DNA from: Lantana camara
Taxonomy: Eukaryota; Streptophyta; Magnoliopsida; Lamiales; Verbenaceae
Length of the DNA stretch: 64,000 nt
Direction: 5' to 3'
Assembly (NCBI GenBank): GCA_037501455.1
Contig: CM074863.1
Span: 55,719,501-55,783,500 of the forward strand
Shown: positions 11,552 through 22,759 of the stretch, piece after piece
How positions within the stretch are numbered: the stretch's first letter is position 1
How the letters are laid out: the number at the start of each line of letters is the position of its first letter
Translations under genes and position numbers: made by a program
Notes under the pieces: model-generated
Told to the model about the DNA's origin: nothing
The model's input: only the letters and a program-made list of their open reading frames with translations
The model's database searches: none

Positions 11552-14500
11552 TGTAACGCCCCGACTTTTCAGACGTAAAGGTACGACGTATGTGTTTACA
11601 AACTTCCGCGAATTAATTGTTTTTACGTGTGTTATATTTAATTTTATTATAAATTGTTATTATTTTATTTTATTATATTTTATTTTGATTTAATATTATT
11701 TTAAAATATTTCGTTATTTTAAGTATTTATTTTAAATTATTGTTAATTTAATGATTAATGTTAATTAAGTGTTATGCTAATTAATCATGCTTAACCATAT
11801 TAATTAATTTTTATAATATCCATTGACTTTAAATTTTATTTAATATTAGAATTTAATTTATTTGGTTTAATTTTTATTATGCATGGAATTTTATGAATAT
11901 GTGCATGGTGGTTTAATTTGTGCATCGTTCTTTTATGAAATGATATCGAAATGTCGTGAAATTGTAGTATGTCGTAAATATATGTGTTATGAACATGCCT
12001 ATCTGCTCGGTTTATATTTTCGAATTCATTTGATATGTTAACGAATTTAATTTGAATCGTGGAACCAAATCGGGGGCTAACGAGCACTTAGCGTACCCTT
12101 GGTTCCTTATTTAATATCTTGAGCTCGGGAACTCGGATTCGAGTTTCTTCAACTCAGCTGAACTCGTAACAAAAATTCGAGTTTAGTAAACTTAGCCTTA
12201 TATTTTTCCAAAGTCATTTGAACCTCCGAAATCCAACCGAAAAACGAAACGGCGACCGAACTGACTTTGCTGCACTAAAATGGCCATATCTCACCCAAAC
12301 TTTAACCAAAGTAACCATGGTTTGATTCTATTGAACCCTAACTCAACCACCTAACCTGATATATCATGCCCTAATCAAACCAACCCTCACACAATCCACA
12401 AATCTCAGCCAAAGTCACTGAAATTCTAGTCATTCCCGTAACCTTGCCTTCCTTGGAGATTTTGGAGCTCAAATCTCATCCAATCTTCATCCAATCAACA
12501 AGGTAAGCTTAGGGTTGTAATATATTTTCATTCCTGATCATTTTCATCCTTTCATCCCCAAATTTGATCATGGTTTCATGAGTTTTTGGCTGATCTTGCA
12601 ATATAATAGGTTTGGGGCAAATTTGATGATCTTATTCAATTCTTGATGGTTTTGATTGATTCCAAGCTTGAAAATGATTTTTTTGACATCCTCTTCTCAT
12701 TTATGATCATTGATTTCATGGTGGTTGATGTATTGATGAGATGTCATTTATGGCACTTTGAGAAAATTTTCATGTAATGTCACGTATGCTTTCTTTTCAT
12801 GTTTGAGCTCTTTTGGGACTGAGTTTTATGTCATATTGGTGTTTTGTTGCTGCACATTTGATAGCCTAACTTACATGAACTTGTTGGGATTAATGGAGAT
12901 CAGTCATGCCCTGTTTTTCGTGGGTTTTGCCCTGTTTTTTTTAAACTGGATTTTTGCTGTCAAAGCTGCTGCGGTTCTGCCTTGCTTTTTCTGTCAGTTT
13001 TCATGGCTTTGTGGGATTTGTTTTGGCTGAGTTCTTGTTGTATTTCATGCCTGGTCTTGCCGCATATCTTGCTTGCATATCGCTTTAGCTGCTGTTGCGT
13101 CTTTTGCTGTCAAAACAGGGGGTTATATGTGAACTGTTGCATGCATTTGACATGGGCGTGTCAACCTTTCCCTTCCAGCATGAAACGGGGGTGCAACATT
13201 GTCCGGTCCTCTCTGTACCGAGACAGGGGGGTGTCCCGGTTTGTTCTATATTGGTGACACGGGCGTGTCACCTTCTGAATTCATAACATAAGCTTACGTG
13301 ATACATATATATTTCATGCATGAGCTTGCAGGTTTTTTTGTGAAATGTTTACATGCATATATGTACATATATATACTTAAACTATTTGTATTGCATATGT
13401 GTACGTTGCATGCATATTGTTTTTTATGCATGGGATGCACGTTGCATGTATATATATATATATATATGAATATATATTTTTATATATATTATATATATAT
13501 TTATATATGTTTATTAAATAGTAAATATTATTTGATTTAATTGAATTATAGAATTAAATGGTTATCTATTTTACGTTCTATTTAATTTTCGATTTTTAAA
13601 GTGAATGTATTTAATTGTTTATTTTCTAATTTTAAATGTGATTTAACTTGTGCTATGATTATATTTAAATTTCTTGAATTGAATTGATTGGAAATGTGGA
13701 ATTTTGAATTCGAATGAAAGTGAACGAATGATTGAATGACTTGAATATATGATTTAAATTCCTTAATAGTGCACATAAACATTTTCATAACATAATCTTA
13801 TCTTTTACATATTCATATCATGATCATTACATTGCCGAGCGTCTGATTTGGTCATTTTGAGTCTCATACCTTTCTTTTGTACAGATTCGGGTTTGGTCGG
13901 AGACGAGGGCGAGCACTGAGACGCTTGTGCCTTTCTTTTGCGTTTTAAAAAAGTGGGTTTCTCTTCTAATAGTTAAAGTGACCCGTTATATCCCTTACGT
14001 GAAAGGTTTTAAGCCAAAATAGTATATTTATGTATATCGAGTCCTTTTGAGTAAATGATTTCAAACGTATGACCCCTTTTGTATTTTTGGAACCCTACCT
14101 TATGATGTTGGCGAGTGCATGATATGAATTGAACACGGGCCCAGGGACTTAGTGTATGTGGCTATCTAGGGAGGCAAGGGCCGACGGTGATCCCATATAC
14201 TAGTTCCAACCAATTTACGGCGAAATGGACCTCGTCAAGGAGTTTTTGACGAGGAAACGCTAACCGGGCTTTGAGGACTCATGAACCTCATAGCCGCATT
14301 GATATGATTAGGTGGTCGGGCCTTGCAAACCCGTCCACCACCCGGAGGAAGAAGGTGTATATGAATGATTATGATCATGATATGTATGAGCACGAAAGAT
14401 TTATGTGTGATAACGAATAATTTATGTTATGATTATACGGGGTGTTGGTTGGAGATTGTGCACGCCCACTCGCCGGGCTATAAAACCTTATGAGCAATTA

Positions 14501-15109
14501 TGAATGAATATGAATGTCGTAATCCCGTTGATGTTTTCTTTTGTTTTAACCACTTGGGAAATTCTTATCAAACTTCACACGGGATTAGGGCTTGCATGAA
14601 TGTGTTTAAATTATGCGATATTATATTCTATGCCTCGTTTTATACCCACCAGTCTTCTTTAGACTGAACCCGGTTTGTTTTCAGTTGTTTTGTGCAGGTA
14701 TAGGAGTGCTAGGCGGGAATACAAGTCGTCTAGGTTTTGCATTGTTGTTTAGCACTTCTTTTCAGTCTCATACACTCATACTCTTATTGCTATTTTGTAT
14801 ATGATCATAGTATGGAGCGTTATGATTTTGTAGGCTGTGTGGCCTTGGATACTTGAAGGATTTTGTATATCTATTTTGGAACTTGGTGGCTCATTATATA
14901 TATTATATGTTGATCTTGCTTCCGCATTTCATTATAACTCTGATTTTATATTGTCTTGAGTTTGAATGGTTTAAGGGTTAGTCCCGCCTAGCATAGCGTG
15001 TGTGTTGTGTCCCCGTTCGCCGTGGATTTGGCACGTGTATGGACTTCCATTTCATATACGGGTTGGGTCTCGGTGCGGGGGATGTAGTACCTTACGCTCG
15101 GGTGCTACA
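11552..15109 (+). mobile_element. Solo LTR A (3558 bp)
   Basis: It begins TGTAACGCCCC and ends GGTGCTACA. The 5-bp duplication AAGGA is exact on both sides (11547-11551 and 15110-15114). No PBS or polypurine tract adjoins, so this is a single LTR left after recombination. It belongs to the same LTR group as elements 1 and 4 and is closest by eye to element 4 in its centre. It holds the palindrome cluster at 13147-13272 and AT microsatellites at 13449-13510. No gene is visible. Confidence 0.95.
13147..13272. repeat. Palindrome cluster in solo LTR A
   Basis: TTGACATGGGCGTGTCAA lies at 13147-13164, a hairpin with ACCGAGAC...GTGTCCCGGT arms at 13217-13240, and GGTGACACGGGCGTGTCACC at 13253-13272. 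A weaker unit lies near 13178-13200. Cores are G-rich. Confidence 0.88.
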
Positions 15110-15118
15110 AAGGATATT

Positions 15119-15402
15119 TGATACGAACTCCACGTACTTGCCGTGAAACCCTATACCAATACTTGGAGTTCTTGATTTTCGATCGTCCACTTCAAGGTTA
15201 AAATAGAGGAGTGTGACCCGTTTGCTATAATGAGCAAGGAACCAACACTATCAGATTTGAATTATAGGAGTGTGACCCGTTTGCTATAATGAGCAAGGAA
15301 CCAACACTATCAGATTTGATAAGTAATGCACCCCGTCGACTATAATGAGTCAAAAAAATGAATGAATTGTGATTCAAGTGAGTTATACTCACAAGTTCTT
15401 AG
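15119..15402 (-). repeat. Truncated inverted LTR plus linker and LTR start
   Basis: This segment is the reverse complement of about 16095-16377. It carries U5 at the left edge, is truncated inside the LTR at GAGTC (15351), passes through an A/T-rich linker and ends with the first ~33 bases of a forward LTR. That part joins the leader at a shared CTTAG. Confidence 0.82.
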
Positions 15403-15812
15403 GTTTCCATCCAAGGTTATGTATCCATATCTTTTATCTTTTATATAATTTCTTTTCATTATTGTTATATTGCTGCAAAAAAAATCGAAAAAGGCAAAAA
15501 AAAAAAAAAAAAAAAAAACGAAAAAAAAAAAAAAAACGAAAAAAAAAAGAGAGCAGCATTGTTTCAGTCATTTTCTTTGTAATCTCAAATCATAAGTCAT
15601 GTGGATTTGTTTGCTTGTATCTTTTTAGTTGTAACAGTTCGTTTGTGACAATTTTAGCACCCTTATTGATTCATTCATCTTAAGGATTATTTGGTTGAGG
15701 GATCTGAAACTTCTTGTGACTTTGTTCAAAGAATTGAGAGTAAAGAATGTGAAAAGGGAGGAAAAAAAGAGAGCAGCATTGTTTAAGTCATTTTCTTTGT
15801 AATCTCAAATAA
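15403..15812 (+). other. Leader copy 1 of the chimera
   Basis: This is 5' leader sequence parallel to 16389-16800, including an A-rich tract (15478-15549). Near its end it jumps back: the segment GAGAGCAGCATTGTTT with its downstream sequence occurs twice (about 15550 and 15770). It has no coding capacity; the Lys-rich frame here is only the poly-A tract. Confidence 0.75.
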
Positions 15813-16127
15813 TGATACGAACTCCACGTACTTGCCGTGAAACCCTATACCAATACTTGGAGTTCTTGATTTTCGATAGTCCACTTCAAGGTTAAAAATA
15901 GAGGAGTGTGACCCGTTTGCTATAATGATCAAGGAACCAACACTATCAGATTTGAATTATAGGAGTGTGACCCGTTTGCTATAATGAGCAAGGAACCAAC
16001 ACTATCAGATTTGATAAGTAATGCACCCCGTCGACTATAATGAGTCGGGAAATGACATTATCCGGTGGAGGTTTGAAACTCCGGTGTCGTTCAACTAAGA
16101 ACTTGTGAGTATAACTCACTTGAATCA
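15813..16127 (-). repeat. Full-length inverted LTR (315 bp)
   Basis: It is the reverse complement of the forward LTR 16814-17127, from TGATACG to TGAATCA. With the truncated forward LTR at 16145-16377 it forms a long hairpin of about 565 bp. Confidence 0.88.
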
Positions 16128-16144
16128 CAATTCATTCATTTTTT

Positions 16145-16377
16145 GACTCATTATAGTCGACGAGGTGCATTACTTATCAAATCTGATAGTGTTGGTTCCT
16201 TGCTCATTATAGCAAACGGGTCACACTCCTATAATTCAAATCTGATAGTGTTGGTTCCTTGCTCATTATAGCAAACGGGTCACACTCCTCTATTTTAACC
16301 TTGAAGTGGACAATCGAAAATCAAGAACTCCAAGTATTGGTATAGGGTTTCACGGCAAGTACGTGGAGTTCGTATCA
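16145..16377 (+). repeat. Truncated forward LTR (last 233 bp)
   Basis: It ends CGTATCA, then TT and a primer-binding-like site. Its 5' part is missing and is replaced by a 17-bp linker joined to the inverted LTR. Confidence 0.85.
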
Positions 16378-16813
16378 TTTGGTATCTAGAGCTTAGGTTT
16401 CCATCCAAGGTTATGTATCCGTATCTTTTATCTTTTGTATAATTTCTTTTCATTATTGTTATATTGCTTCAAAAAAAATCGAAGAAGGCAAAAAAAAAAA
16501 AACGAAAAAAAAAAAAAAAAAAAACGAAAAAAAAAAAAAAAAAAAAAACAAAAAAAAAAAAGAGAGCAGCATTGTTTCAGTCATTTTCTTTGTAATCTCA
16601 AATCATAAGTCATGTGGATTTGTTTGCTTGTATCTTTTTAGTTGTAACAGTTCGTTAGTGACAATTTTAGCACCCTTATTGATTCATTCATCTTAAGGAT
16701 TATTTGGTTGAGGGATCTGAAATTTCTTGTGTCTTTCTTCAAGAATTGAGAGAAAAGAGTGGTAAAAGGCTTGAGTTGTGAGCACAAAAGAGGGAAAAAG
16801 CCATATTTTTGAG
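16378..16813 (+). other. PBS and leader copy 2 of the chimera
   Basis: It starts TTTGGTATCTAGAGC, a one-base variant of the tRNA-Met primer site, and continues with leader sequence containing long A-tracts (16490-16560). It stops at ...TTTGAG where the parent leader (52676 onward) continues. Here the next bases TGAT are shared with the LTR start, so the coding region was lost by a join at that short match. Confidence 0.8.
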
Positions 16814-17127
16814 TGATTCAAGTGAGTTATACTCACAAGTTCTTAGTTGAACGACACCGGAGTTTCAAACCTCCACCGGATAATGTCATTTCCCTACTCA
16901 TTATAGTCGACGGGGTGCATTACTTATCAAATCTGATAGTGTTGGTTCCTTGCTCATTATAGCAAACGGGTCACGCTCCTATAATTCAAATCTGATAGTG
17001 TTGGTTCCTTGCTCATTATAGCAAACGGGTCACACTCCTCTATTTTAACCTTGAAGTGGACGATCGAAAATCAAGAACTCCAAGTATTGGTATAGGGTTT
17101 CACGGCAAGTACGTGGAGTTCGTATCA
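16814..17127 (+). repeat. Full-length forward LTR (314 bp)
   Basis: It runs TGATTCAAG to CGTATCA and is followed by TSD copy ATATT. Inside, a unit of about 60 bp (beginning CAAATCTGATAGTG) is present twice in tandem. The family member at 51995-52250 has only one. Confidence 0.88.
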
Positions 17128-17132
17128 ATATT

Positions 17133-17471
17133 GCAAACTTTGTGTAGCAATGTCTAACGTGCCATCGGTAGAAGACCAAGAATCCTTCCGGCATGATTCT
17201 CCAACTATTTTTGAATTCTGATCGAAAGTGGGAGCGAACCGGACACGAAGTTTGCTAAGCTAAGGAGATTTACTCGGACTCGGTAAGTACCACTGAGCTA
17301 CTGGGATACGAGAAGCCTTTCTTATTTCTAATTGAGGAGGTGATATCCCGAGGAGTTTGTAGCTCTCTTGGATCAGAGTGGCACAGCGGAAGTGTGGAGT
17401 TGGGTTTGTCTCAGGAGTCGTCCAAGGTCTCACTTAGGACCTGGGACAGGTCCTTTTGAAGGAGGGGAGTT
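17133..17471 (+). other. 3' end of element 2 internal region
   Basis: It joins directly to 11551 once the two insertions are discounted. No domain is recognisable. It ends with the purine-rich tract GAAGGAGGGGAGTT (17458-17471) just before the LTR start. Confidence 0.65.
17458..17471 (+). other. Polypurine tract of element 2
   Basis: GAAGGAGGGGAGTT precedes TGTAACATCCC at 17472. This shows that what follows is the element's 3' LTR. Confidence 0.85.
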
Positions 17472-19973
17472 TGTAACATCCCGCTAGTCCGGCCATCCCA
17501 GGTACGCCTCTACGAGAGAGCTACGCATGCATTTAAATTATTTAATTATGCAATTATGTGTTATTTAACGATTATGTGATTATTTGTAATTAATTATTTA
17601 ACTTATAACTTCAGTTTAACGTTTATGTATACGTGCCTTGTAATTTGCCCTTTATGTGTCCGAACTTAATTCCGCCTCTTGTGAATTTTTGATATATGTG
17701 AATTATGTGAGTTATAAATATGATTATATGCTCGTTGCATGTTTTAGAGTTTGTTTTATTTAGTTCTTGGCTCGGTTTGTAAAAACGGGATTTGTGAGGG
17801 ACTTGAGGGCCTAACTAGCACACCTCGTGTTCCAGAAGGCGTAACTTGAGCTCGGGAATTTGGATTCGAATTCTGGAAGATGCGTTGGATTCAAAACGAA
17901 GAAAAAAAGGCAAGGAACCCAACTTTGTATTTTTCTAAGCCCATTTGATCCTTCAAAATTCAACCGAAACAATCACCTAGCGATAAGAACACATCTTTTA
18001 ACTAGTCTTGAGTTTGTGGGCCCCATTTTAATCCTAATTAAACCCAACCCTTGACTTTATAGCCTGAGTTAACCTCTCTCTCTCCCATCCTCAGCCCCAT
18101 TTCGAAATCCCCTCTCCCAAGACATGGAAATCAGCCCCAAAAGAATAGAGAAGGAAGAGAAGAGGAAGAAGAAGGGCCACTATTCATTTCTTTCAAGTTT
18201 TGAACTCAAGCTCCTTCATTTCTCTCCCTTTTGAAGAGTTAAGTTTATATTTGTGTCCTGCATGCCTTTGTGATCATTTTACCTTTCATTTTGCAAGATT
18301 TCACCATGATTTGAATGATATATGGCATATGTGATGAATAGTAAGGGTTTAATGCATTTTCTTGATTCTTGCATGATTCCTTATGAATTCTTTTGGTGTA
18401 AAGTATGTATTTTGTTCCTATGACATCCTATTTGATTTATATGAACTTAGTTTAAGTTATGGTTAAGGATTCATGAGTGTGCCATTGTTGAACTTTGCAT
18501 GAACTTGAACCTTGTGAGCATCTCTTTCTTCCTCATCATCTAGCTTCGGTTTTGGCTTGAATTAGGGCATGAATTCTTGTGTCTTTGCTTCATATACCTT
18601 GCTTTATGTGTTGGCTTGATGTTGGCTTGATTGGCTTTGTGTTTTTTTGGTGAGTTTGAGGGGCAAAATTCGAGTTCTGGCCGCTGATGCAAATCTACTG
18701 TCGTGGATTTTGCTTTGAAATAAATCCACGGCCGTGGATTTGATGCAGGCACTCCTGGAACGTTGCTGACCCAAATCCATGGTCGTGGATTCCCCGTTGA
18801 TAAAAATCCAGGGGGTTGGATTTGGGGCAGTGACTCCTTTTGCCCCGAACTTTGTTTCTTGTTCGTTTTTCTCGTTTCCCTCCCCAATCTTGATATTAAT
18901 GTGATGTATGCTTGTTTATATGTATGCTATGCTATGCTATGACTTGTTAATGCTTGAATGTGATATGTTTCATGTTTAGATAATGTGTTATGTGTGTTGT
19001 ATTAAATTTATGGATTCGTTTGACGTGAATTGTGCCTTATATGATCCAAATGCTCTCATATGTGCGTGTGTGACTCCGTACCTTGTTTACTTGCCTTGTA
19101 TGTAATCTCCTTGCCCCTATAAGAAGAATAAGCATTCCTAATGTGTTATATGACTCCTTATGCTTGTTGTGTGGATTATATGAACTTGTTTAATGTGAAA
19201 TATGTGAAATATGATCTTATGTGTCTTACGTGATATCCCTTTGTAACTATTTGCCTTACCTGCGTTCCTTCTTTGCTTTGATGAGTGGTTTATGATCTCT
19301 TTTACTTCTTTCCTAATTTCTATGCTTTGTTAATGTGTGGTATTTGCTTTATATGCCCTTATCGGGAACTTAAGATGTTACTTTGGTGCTTATATGTGAG
19401 TTATATTTCATTATGATTCAATGTAGTCTAAGTGCTATTTCCTTGCATTCCTTATGCACCATTTGCACCCATATGCATTTTCCGAGTGTCTAATTGGTGC
19501 ATTTTGATCCTAAGGTTGTCTCTTGTTGTTCGTTTTGTCCTTAGGTTTGTTTCTTGGGTGACGAGGAGGTTTCTTAATGGTGTTTTGGTCCGTTCCGTCC
19601 GGTTTGGTCGACAAGATGAGGTTTCTTTATTTTAGTTATTATGATCTACAATCCGACGTGAATTTTGAAGCCCGCATGCGACTTATGTATGTATATAAGT
19701 ATGTCAATACGAGTTCGATAAGTATTTTTTGGGAATTGGCCCATTTGTTTTGAAACCTTTGAAAAACGCTTTTATGTATATGTAAGTAATATTTTCGTTT
19801 ATTTGTTTTGAAGAAGGGTTGGTGTGTGTGTTTTCGAAATAGCGAGTTATGACTTTGAAATATAAGTCTGATTTTTGAAAATTTAGAACTTTTGATTATG
19901 AACTTTTAAACTATGATTTCCAAACAATTTGAACAATTAGAAGGGCCCCGGAGATTTGTGCAAAGGAGCCCCG
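17472..19973 (+). repeat. 3' LTR of element 2, first part
   Basis: It begins TGTAACATCCC after the polypurine tract. It is interrupted at 19973 by solo LTR B and resumes at 46177. The interrupted text, ...GCAAAGGAGCCCCG then GGATGG, can be read uninterrupted at about 8349 in the 5' LTR. The palindrome cluster lies at 18691-18823. No gene is visible. Confidence 0.88.
18691..18823. repeat. Palindrome cluster in element 2 3' LTR
   Basis: There are four 19-20-bp units: 18691-18710, 18722-18741 (AAATCCACGGCCGTGGATTT, perfect), 18773-18791 and 18804-18823 (AAATCCAGGGGGTTGGATTT). Arms are AAATCCA/TGGATTT throughout, with varied G/C cores. The arms are unrelated to those at 6071, 13147 and 58990. 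Confidence 0.9.
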
Positions 19974-20479
19974 TGTAACTCCCCAATTTTTCATTTGTAC
20001 AAGTATGACATATGTGTATACTAATTGCGCAATTAAATTATTTATAAGTGTTTTGTATATTTAATTTTATAATTAATTGTTACAAAAATTAATTAATCAT
20101 GTCTCTAATTTTATCCGTATTATTAATGTCAAATTTAATCCGTTGACTTTTAAAATATAATTTAAAATGAAATTTAATTTTTGTTCTTAAGTTTGGAATT
20201 TTAATTGAATTCGTGAATGCCTGGCATATTTTAATCACATTTCGTTTTTGTATGATTGATGATCAACCATAGCTGAGCTTCCATGAAAGCTTGAAGAAAT
20301 GAATCTTAACTCCATCATTTGCATCCCTTTCATGGCTGAGTGATTTGTTGCTGTTGCTATGTTGTTTTGTTGCCTTTCCTTGCTGCCTTTTGTTGTTGTT
20401 TTGTTGCTACTTGGGCCTGGAAAGAGTACCTTGCTACTGCTGCAAAAATGGTGAGAAAAAAGGACGTTCTGCTCTAGTT

Positions 20480-20620
20480 TCGCGACTATGTGGAGCAGTC
20501 ATGGCCGCGACTTGTTGGGCGACCCAAATTCAGCCTTGTTTCGACTTTTGTTGCCCGTGTTGTTGCTGGGAGTTTGGTAGCAACCGCGACCTGTTTTGAA
20601 CTGAAATGTGGTCGCGACCG
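20480..20620. repeat. CGCGAC-rich palindrome cluster in solo LTR B (weaker)
   Basis: The motif CGCGAC recurs about five times, with AGTCATGGCCGCGACT (20497-20512) and GGTCGCGACC (20610-20619) as palindromes. It is less regular than the other clusters but lies at the same place, just before an AT microsatellite. Confidence 0.6.
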
Positions 20621-20696
20621 TCACTTTCATTTTGAGTTGTTTCGTGAGCTGCTGCTTGGTTGTTTTAGTGATTTGTTCATTTGTTTTCCAAGAATG

Positions 20697-20698
<2 letters not shown>

Positions 20699-20738
<40 letters not shown>

Positions 20739-20907
20739 CTATCCATGCATGCAAATATATATATATATTACTATCCATGCATGCAACTACGTTTATATAA
20801 ATATATATGTAAATATTGTGTGTGTGTGCATGCTATATATATATAGCACATAGTTGTGTACGCGTGATCATGTATGTATATGTACCTATATTAATGTAAT
20901 GCATGTA

Positions 20908-20940
<33 letters not shown>
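20699..20940. repeat. AT microsatellites
   Basis: (TA)n runs lie at 20699-20736 and 20908-20939, with shorter TATATA and GCATGCATG tracts between. This is simple-sequence DNA and any ORFs across it are artefacts. Confidence 0.9.
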
Positions 20941-20944
<4 letters not shown>

Positions 20945-22751
20945 GTGCTTTATAGATAATGCATGCATGCATGTACGTGTATATATATATAAATGTATTT
21001 ATGTATATTATATATATGTTATGAATTATTTATTTATTTATTTGAATTATAGAATTAAATTGTTATCTATTTCTTGTTATTTAATTTCCGATCATGACTT
21101 GAATGATATGTATACATGTTATATGACATGTTATGCTCGTTAATTGGAATTTTTGGATTGATTTGGCTTGACATATGAAGGATATGATCATGAACGAATT
21201 TAAATGATATATGTGTGCCTCGATGCTTCATGTTTGAACCCTAAGTGATACCTTACCTCTTTTTAATAGCTTGTATGAATTGTATACATGTTACACTATG
21301 CGTTATGCGTGTTATTTGAATTCCTTGAATTAAATTGATATGATTTATGAAAGTGATAAACTTAAATGAATTGAATGATTCATGAAAGTAATGTAATGAT
21401 CGTTTGGTTGTGTCTAAGATATTAATCGTGCACATGAAAGTTTCCATGAGATAATATCACATTTTATGCATTCATAACCTATGTTATTCCTATCATATAT
21501 GGTTTATGGCTCGAATGAATGCAAGATGTGAAAGATAGCAAACGCGTAAAAATAAATCCACCCCGTACTGAACGTTTTAATGTGTTGCTTCATTATATGA
21601 CCTCATAGCATGAATTATAATTCTTTTTCATCTCATATCATGATCAATGCATTGCCGGGCGTCATATATGGTTCATTTAGAGTGTAACAGCCCAAAACAG
21701 GGCCTGGATGAAAACAGTAAGTTAAGGCAGTGGTAAAGCGTTTATAGACCGTGATCCAACTTTTTGAATCATCATGCAATGCATTCTTACATGAACTTGG
21801 TGCTCGTATATGTTCTGACATGTTTTAAGGGGAATTCTTGACCTTTGATTCAGTTTACTATTCATAACCCGAGCCTACCTTGTTCATATTGCTACTCGAA
21901 CCCTAGAGGTTCATCATACATGTTTCCCAATCGTTTGAACTTGTTTCCCGAACTCAGAAAGTCTTTCTTGAGCCATAAGGGTATTTTTGGAACTTACCGA
22001 CCAAAGTTACTATTCATCAAAAAATGATCTTTTGATTCTGATACCTTTTTCTACCCAAGTTACAGTCGAATCGATCCTTGAGTCGAGACGAGTCTTTTGA
22101 AATCATTCTTGGCTTGGAAATCCATTCCGGAACTTTGTTTTATTAAAAACGTTTTTGAAAACCCTAGTTTACTATTCCTTTTACGAACGGTTTCATTCGG
22201 AAAATGTTTTCTCTTCGGATTTGCACTACTTGAGCTATTTCAAGATTTTTGAGATGTTTTACAACCCTTGATTCAAGTCCTAGCTTGAAAATTTGAAGCG
22301 TACGTTCGTACGTGAGAATTCACTATTCATCCTACGTTTTCAACTTTTTAACGGTAAAACGTTTTATAGTCGATTTTGGACTCAAAACGCTCCTCGATTT
22401 ATTTCTTGAATTTTAGAAGCAATCCGGACTTGAAAATCATTCTAGAAAGTCGTTTTTCACTCATGTCGAGTTTCGAGCTCAAAACTTTTATTCACTAAAA
22501 CGAATGTATCTTTCAAACGGTAAATCCGATTTCGACGAATGAATATGCGTTTCGAAGCTAATTTTCTTGCCGTCGGAATGGTTAAACTTCCAGCCACTTA
22601 TCCTTGAGTCTTGGGGGACGAAATTACAGAAATACCCCCAGCAGTCCCATTTTAGCTTCAACATGCCTAAAGCTTCCAAGAGAATCCATCCAATTTTGCT
22701 CTCCTACCCTTCTCCACATTTTATTTCCAAGGTGAGGGGCTTCTCTTCAGC

Positions 22752-22759
22752 TATAAATA
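22752..22759 (+). promoter_or_regulatory. Probable LTR promoter TATA box (LTR1)
   Basis: TATAAATA sits in CTATAAATAGAGGCC, a good plant core promoter match, about 1.07 kb into the LTR. The same box is at 33131-33138 (LTR2) and 41833-41840 (LTR3). It would drive the element transcript. Confidence 0.7.

Larger units (their letters stand above)
15119..17127. mobile_element. Chimeric short-LTR element with identical (U5) ends in inverted orientation
   Basis: The left end TGATACG is the reverse complement of the right end CGTATCA, so both termini are the same LTR end. The exact duplication ATATT flanks it (15114-15118 and 17128-17132), showing it entered as one unit. Contents in order: truncated inverted LTR (15119-15351), 18-bp linker, first ~33 bp of a forward LTR (15370-15402), leader copy 1 (to 15812), full inverted LTR (15813-16127), 17-bp linker, truncated forward LTR (16145-16377), PBS and leader copy 2 (16378-16813), full forward LTR (16814-17127). 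There is no coding region. The parent family is the one at 51995-55662. Confidence 0.88.
19974..21682 (+). mobile_element. Solo LTR B, first part
   Basis: It begins TGTAACTCCCC and continues at 44883-46171 to GGTGCTACA, about 3.0 kb in all. The flanks CCCCG (19969-19973) and CCACG (46172-46176) are a TSD with one later change. There is no PBS or polypurine tract at the ends. It is interrupted by the tandem gypsy insertion at 21683. No gene is visible; it contains AT microsatellites. Confidence 0.85.

Noticed and set aside
15369..15683. ORF with a long lysine run
   Set aside because: The lysines come from poly-A tracts in retroelement leader sequence.
20345..20853. ORFs around 20345-20853
   Set aside because: They run through a palindrome cluster and a TA microsatellite (tyrosine/isoleucine repeats); not genes.
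22488..22679. Conserved small ORF repeated in all three LTRs of element 3
   Set aside because: It recurs only because the LTRs are copies, and there is no sign of coding constraint.
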